Shown here: positions 7,118-10,865 of the stretch, in pieces
Numbering within the stretch: position 1 is the first letter of the stretch
Layout: every line of letters begins with the position of its first letter
Assembly (NCBI GenBank): GCA_032353305.1
Contig: JAUCNG010390812.1
Coordinates: 1-10,865 of the forward strand
DNA: 10,865 nt
Direction: 5' to 3'
Source: Cephalothrix spiralis
Taxonomy: Eukaryota; Nemertea; Palaeonemertea; Archinemertea; Cephalotrichidae
Made by a program: the position numbers and the translations under genes
The notes under the pieces: generated by a model
The model's database searches: none
Told to the model about the DNA's origin: nothing
Seen by the model: only the letters and a program-made list of their open reading frames with translations

Positions 7118-7727
7118 ATGGCCAATATCTACTGCAAATATTTGCCTAATGTTAACTTTTGAATTCCTAACATATACGTACCTACCTTAACCTACACTAT
7201 TGATTTTAAATGTTTTATCTATATATCACAATATTTCACAAAGTTGAGAGATTATTCAGTAAATGAAATATAAAGCTATTAACTTATCACATAGTTTATA
7301 ACTATTGTTTGCACTTTTCTGGATTGAAGAGCCTGTTTAAATGTTTGGATAGCCTATTCCAATATTCCAATGGGATTCCGTCCTTAGTTTAAGTACATTT
7401 TTGTACAGTAAATAATTAATACAGTAAAATTGTAAAGCTTAAAACGAAAGTGTAGGCTGCATTGCTATATTAGTAAATTTTTTAAGTGATCTCAGCTCAA
7501 GTCCGGATATTCACTTGGATTATTTGGAATTTCCACTACGTGAGTATTAAATGTACACATTGAATTGGGGGCAGGGAACCAGACCATAAGTAGTGACATA
7601 TTGTGTCTTCATTATGAATTGACCATATCGCTGCTAGTGATCAATAGATAGACCATAGTCTTCTCTTTCAAATAAAACAAATTTGGTGCAAATCTGTACA
7701 TAAATATCCCCAAAGGACCAAAAAGTT

Positions 7728-7900
7728 AAAATGAGACCAGATGTCTTTTTGGAGAATCATCGCTCTCCCTAAGTTATATGAACCTATCTGCACCAGATCT
7801 ATATTATTCGGGAGAGTAGATCATTTTCTCAAATGGTTTTTCTTTGCAATTATTAAAATATTCATAATTAGGTCACAATATGACGTCATCTGGCTGTTTT
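7728..7900 (+). repeat. Dispersed repeat, copy A
   Basis: This segment aligns colinearly with 8652-8797. Shared blocks are AAAATGAGACCAG at the left edge, AATCATCG, a GAACC segment, CAAATCTG/CAGATCT, CTCAAATG, then TTTGCAATTATTAAAATATT and finally ATGACGTCATCTGG followed by CTGTTTT. Copy A is 173 bases. Defined shared edges and the absence of coding suggest a short non-autonomous interspersed element (SINE or MITE class). The family is not recognised. Confidence 0.75.
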
Positions 7901-8651
7901 CCTTAATATTGGGACATATACTGTAGAGATGACATGTAATTCATAGACCCTCTGAAAAATCATTCATTCATCTGCAAGTCCACCAAATAATTATGCCACT
8001 TATCGTATAGGGGACCTCCGAGCCCAAGCCAAATTATAAACCGCACTATTCATAAATATAAATTGTGTATTTATTTTAATAATTTTAAATCTGAATTATT
8101 TTTTAGGAATCGCACAATCATTAGTGTCCTCATGCTGTTTATGAATAGCATTGAAATAAGTTTCATTGACTATTTATTGAAGGTTTTTTTGAATGATCAA
8201 TGTCTGTCATGGTTTGTGATATCGAAATACAACTCCGGAAAAGTCGTAGTATATAGTTTGTATAAATTCTTTACTGTATCGTTCACTGGAACGGAATAAT
8301 TTGCGTTTAAGGGTTTAGTTAAATAAAGGCAGTGTTACATCTATAAAGATAATATAGTTTGAGATGCTATAGAAACATTTTCAAAATACATCTGTGACAG
8401 TTTTTTGACGGAATCACAGATGTTTGCTTGAAAGCTACTATATTTTGGATAAATGTGTTTATTCACCATAGATAAGTAGGTTAAATTTGGATAAGCATTA
8501 TTCTGGAAAAATCTATTATGTATAGAGATGATTTTGTTTAAAGTAAGTTGATAAATATTATATATTTGACATGCACTGAAAATATTCCAGACTAATTTTA
8601 GAGGGATTGAAAATAGCATTCTCTCGATTTAATATGGGATTTAGGGTGTGG

Positions 8652-8797
8652 AAAATGAGACCAGGGATAATCATCGTAGCTCACTTAGTTATGAACCGAT
8701 GTGCGCCAAATCTGTTTTATTCTGCTCTCAAATGCGTATTTTTGCAATTATTAAAATATTCAAAATAAGTCACTATATGACGTCATCTGGCTGTTTT
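8652..8797 (+). repeat. Dispersed repeat, copy B
   Basis: This is the second copy of the element at 7728-7900, in the same orientation and 146 bases long, about 0.9 kb downstream. The right third is the best conserved, covering the AATTATTAAAATATTCA block and the ATGACGTCAT palindrome at 8777-8786 (7880-7889 in copy A). The left half has diverged by substitutions and small deletions. Confidence 0.75.
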
Positions 8798-9194
8798 AAA
8801 TAACTTTACCATACAATTAAATGATTTATAAACTTTAGCGTGTCTATATGTTTTTTTCAATTAATCCAATGATTTCATACTATGCTAAAGTATAGGCTTT
8901 TCTGGGAATTTGCATGTCCCTTCAAGTTCGGTTATCTGCAAAAATGATGCTGGCCCCTCGTTTATTAGGGCAATGATTTTCTCCATTGCATGTTGATGCG
9001 GTTACTGTTGGCAACCATGGATGGATAGATCTACCCTACATGATGTGCCATGTGACTCCTTCATGTATTGATCTATATTGTAATCATGAAAATGTATTTT
9101 CAATCGTGTACATCAGCAAGCATTTAGATCAAGTGCTTAAAATTTGTTATGGATTTAAAGACATGTATAATTTTTTATAATATTACTATTAAAA

Positions 9195-9206
9195 CTAATA
9201 TTTCAG
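9195..9206 (+). promoter_or_regulatory. 3' splice acceptor just upstream of the second channel's ATG
   Basis: The sequence CTAATATTTCAG ends at 9206, 14 bases before the ATG at 9221, and is preceded by branch-point-like ACTAAT. It is either the acceptor of a 5' UTR intron or, in a lineage with spliced-leader trans-splicing, the trans-splice site. The window alone cannot separate these. Confidence 0.55.
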
Positions 9207-9220
9207 GATTAACCTATATA

Positions 9221-9436
9221 ATGGGGTGCTGCTGTAAGTGCGGTGAGGCTGAACGTGAATTGCTGAGCGAAACAACTTGCCATGGAGTGCCAAAACTAGT
9301 CGGAAATGGAAGAACGCCGCTCAAGATCCTTTGGGGAGCAGCCATATTGATTTGCATTATTGCCTTGGTTTCTTCAGTCAGTAAATTGTTTATAGAATTC
9401 TTCAGTGCTGAAGTCTACACAGTTGTATCAATCGAG
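9221..9436 (+). CDS. First coding exon of a second DEG/ENaC sodium channel (N-terminus, TM1)
   Basis: The exon encodes 72 residues and ends in phase 0 at GAG followed by the donor GTAAGC. The start ATG has A at -3 and G at +4, and lies 14 bases after an acceptor; the frame stays open upstream only through intron sequence. Residues 1-36 are cytosolic. They open with MGCCCKCG and hold TTCHGVPKLV, whose His-Gly pair (21-22) is the conserved HG gating motif of DEG/ENaC channels. Residues about 37-60 are TM1 with the usual Trp (W38) near its start. The extracellular domain then begins (AEVYTVVSIE). The N-terminus is on the short side for the family. The cysteine cluster after Gly2 could be palmitoylated, which is inference. 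The gene is a tandem neighbour of the channel ending at 6151. The ligand and ion preference are unknown. Confidence 0.88.
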
Positions 9437-9957
9437 GTAAGCATATAGCGGCTACTTTTTCTTTGTATTCGGCCACCAATCTATCTAAACCCCCTACTTT
9501 CAGCCTTTACATGGCCTATGCAGTCCGGCGCGTAGAGGACCCAATACAATTTTTCGGAAGAATCTATGCCCTGGGCTCCTAATTGGATCAGAAAATATCG
9601 GTTTCGACCCTTTTTTGGACCCTTCAAAACAAATTGCAAATTTGGCCCCTGGGCCGACTTGAAGCTAGAATTTTAACAAGCTTTCCGAAAATATAAGAGT
9701 TGATATGGTTTAGGCGCGTACTTCCGAGATTTTCGCGGGTGGGGGTGCCGAAAACTATTTAAAAACTGGGTCTGAAGGTAATTGAACACTAAAAGTTCAA
9801 TAAACCTGTATATATCAAAGGTCTGAAGAAGAAAAAACTCGGAATTAAACAAATTATCTCTGACTTATGGAAAAAGGTTATATTGACAAAATTATTAGAT
9901 GAAGGGTTTTAAAACTTTCCAAGAAATCGCAATTAATTTACTATTTCTTTCTTTCAG
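9437..9957 (+). other. Intron 1 (coding) of the second DEG/ENaC gene
   Basis: This is a 521-base phase-0 intron with donor GTAAGC and acceptor TTCTTTCTTTCAG, a strong polypyrimidine tract. Removing it joins GAG to CGG and keeps the frame open. The intron contains a GC-richer block (about 9500-9760) with a GGCCCCTGGGCC palindrome and two GGCGCGTA strings, likely old repeat sequence. Confidence 0.85.
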
Positions 9958-10030
9958 CGGGCTCGTCAACTTGAATTTCCTGCAGTAACTCTGTGCGCAT
10001 TTAACTACTTTAATAAGTCGGCCATTGAAG
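9958..10030 (+). CDS. Second coding exon of the second DEG/ENaC channel
   Basis: The exon is 73 bases, between the TTTCAG acceptor and a GTGAGA donor. It encodes 24 residues, residues 73-96 of the channel, plus one base of the next codon (phase 1 intron). The residues RARQLEFPAVTLCAFNYFNK contain FPAVTLC, the hallmark motif just outside TM1 of DEG/ENaC channels. Its cysteine normally forms the first extracellular disulfide. Usual family members have Asn after that Cys (CNxN); here it is Ala-Phe-Asn. The rest of the gene (finger, thumb, cysteine-rich domain, TM2) lies to the right of the window. Confidence 0.87.
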
Positions 10031-10865
10031 GTGAGATGAATTCACACAACTTAGAGATAAGAATTGTAATATATAGTGCCTAATGTACATTACTTGGCTG
10101 CACAATATAGCTTCAGATGTGAGTCAAACATAGTGCGTAAATTATTACGTTTTGGTTTAAACATGAAAATATTGAAGGGTCTAGTCAAAACTGGCCATGA
10201 AGTGAGCTGTGGCGGTAGCCTACAAAGGAAAAAGATCGACGCAATTCGAAATTCCAGTAAGAATTTCTTAAGTTTTTCCGAAAGGAGTGATTAGGTCAAT
10301 ATTTATAAAGGAATAATTTGCCGAAAATGTAACAAATATATAGTGTTATTTTCGAAGGCTCAAAACATATTGAGGCCCTGGAATGATGGAAGCGACGAAT
10401 CGGCGACAAACGCAACGAGGCCCATTTTTGGGGCTTTTTCGCGACGGGACGAATCTTCAGCGGCCGCCAAAATGCGACGAAATCGACGAGTATCGTATTT
10501 GTGTACGAAAAAAAAGGCAGAGGCGACGATGCGACGACCAAGTTTCTTAAAGTTACGAAGAGCGCGACGGCTATACCTATCAATAGTGATAAACCTGTCT
10601 TCAACTTTTTTGTGTAAGAGATTATAAGCCTGTTAACTTGTGGTAAAAAGGATTTTCTTTTTTACAATTTTTTGTGGGAGTTATGGGGCCTCGAACAACG
10701 AGGTTTTTATATGTTTTAGATAGGATATATTGAAATGTGGCCTTAGCTTGTGCCATCATGCTCACTGATACAAGCATCTAGTTTGCTTAGGGAAGATCTC
10801 AAGTTAATCGCTCGAACGCATGCTTTTATTGCACGCAGAAGTAACGAACAGATGTCTCTGGATGT
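10031..10865 (+). other. Partial intron of the second DEG/ENaC gene
   Basis: The stretch starts with GTGAGA after a phase-1 exon end and continues to the window edge. I found no later channel exon. The open frame at 10076-10294 lacks channel motifs, and its possible acceptors give the wrong phase for the donor at 10031. The stretch includes the CpG-dense block at 10376-10570. Confidence 0.6.
10376..10570. repeat. CpG-dense block with repeated GCGACGA motifs
   Basis: About 195 bases stand out from AT-rich surroundings by high CpG content and many short GCGACGA-like motifs: GCGACGAAT, GCGACAAAC, GCGACGGGACGAA, GCGACGAAA, GCGACGATGCGACGACC and GCGACGGC. A small hairpin GCCC-ATTTTTG-GGGC lies near 10421-10435. 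Both strands show open frames here only because the block is rich in Arg/Ala-type codons. It may be a repeat-family fragment inserted in the intron; the family is not recognised. Confidence 0.5.

Larger units (their letters stand above)
6152..9206. other. Intergenic region between two tandem DEG/ENaC genes
   Basis: The region starts with the 3' UTR of the first channel and ends with the acceptor before the second. I see no protein-coding gene: the open frames here are short, lack recognisable motifs and fall in repeat-like DNA. Content includes a poly-T/CCGCCG patch (6620-6665), a GC-richer patch (6960-7130) with small palindromes, and a pair of dispersed repeats (7728-7900 and 8652-8797). 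The second channel's promoter and any 5' leader exon should be in the right part, but I cannot place them. Confidence 0.6.

Noticed and set aside
8063-8619. Open frames at 8063-8299 (+) and 8341-8619 (-).
   Set aside because: They are AT-rich peptides without motifs, splice context or neighbours that would support them; typical chance frames in intergenic DNA.
8986-9180. Open frame just before the second channel gene, considered as an upstream coding exon.
   Set aside because: It is not in continuous frame with the channel exon, lacks a convincing donor and shows no family motif. The channel's own ATG at 9221 gives a normal N-terminus.
10076-10294. Open frame after channel exon 2 considered as the next channel exon.
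   Set aside because: It has no DEG/ENaC motif. The usable AG sites (near 10110 and 10116) give the wrong phase for the phase-1 donor at 10031, and the in-phase reading from 10117 hits TAG within six codons.
10296-10627. Overlapping open frames on both strands over the CpG-dense block.
   Set aside because: Their length comes from the stop-poor GCGACGA-rich composition; the peptides are low-complexity and without motifs.

Overview
This window is AT-rich animal nuclear DNA. It has GT-AG introns, long non-coding stretches, poly-C and AT-microsatellite runs and dispersed repeats, and its genes are of metazoan type. Parts of two DEG/ENaC (amiloride-sensitive sodium) channel genes point to an animal, since that family is essentially restricted to animals. 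An invertebrate seems likely from the compact introns and the ankyrin-kinase gene, but the sequence does not identify a species.

Layout, all genes on the + strand. (1) 1-1350 is non-coding: poly-C runs, short tandem duplications, a possible non-autonomous transposon and a plausible TATA box at 1232. (2) 1351-5313 is an intronless gene for a 1320-residue protein with about 25 ankyrin repeats, a linker, a protein kinase domain and a Ser-rich tail. The open frame extends upstream to a TTG at 1288, but the first ATG is at 1351. A poly(A) signal lies at 5534. (3) 6006-6151 is the last coding exon of a DEG/ENaC channel, with pore helix TM2, the GAS selectivity motif and a short basic tail; its poly(A) signal lies at 6375. 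No earlier exon of this channel is recognisable in the window, so the ankyrin-kinase gene appears to sit inside its last intron, on the same strand. (4) 6152-9206 is intergenic and holds two copies of a dispersed repeat with an ATGACGTCAT core, plus other repeat-like sequence. (5) 9221-9436 and 9958-10030 are the first two coding exons of a second DEG/ENaC channel, which continues off the right edge. (6) 10031-10865 is the start of its next intron, including a CpG-dense block with repeated GCGACGA motifs.

The two channel genes are tandem, same-strand members of one family, probably a local duplication. Nothing in the sequence links the kinase to channel function; nesting is a positional observation. 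The most interesting points are the nested intronless ankyrin-kinase, the higher-order 3-repeat (297 bp) amplification in its ankyrin array, and the small terminal channel exon, which is too short for a simple ORF scan to reveal.
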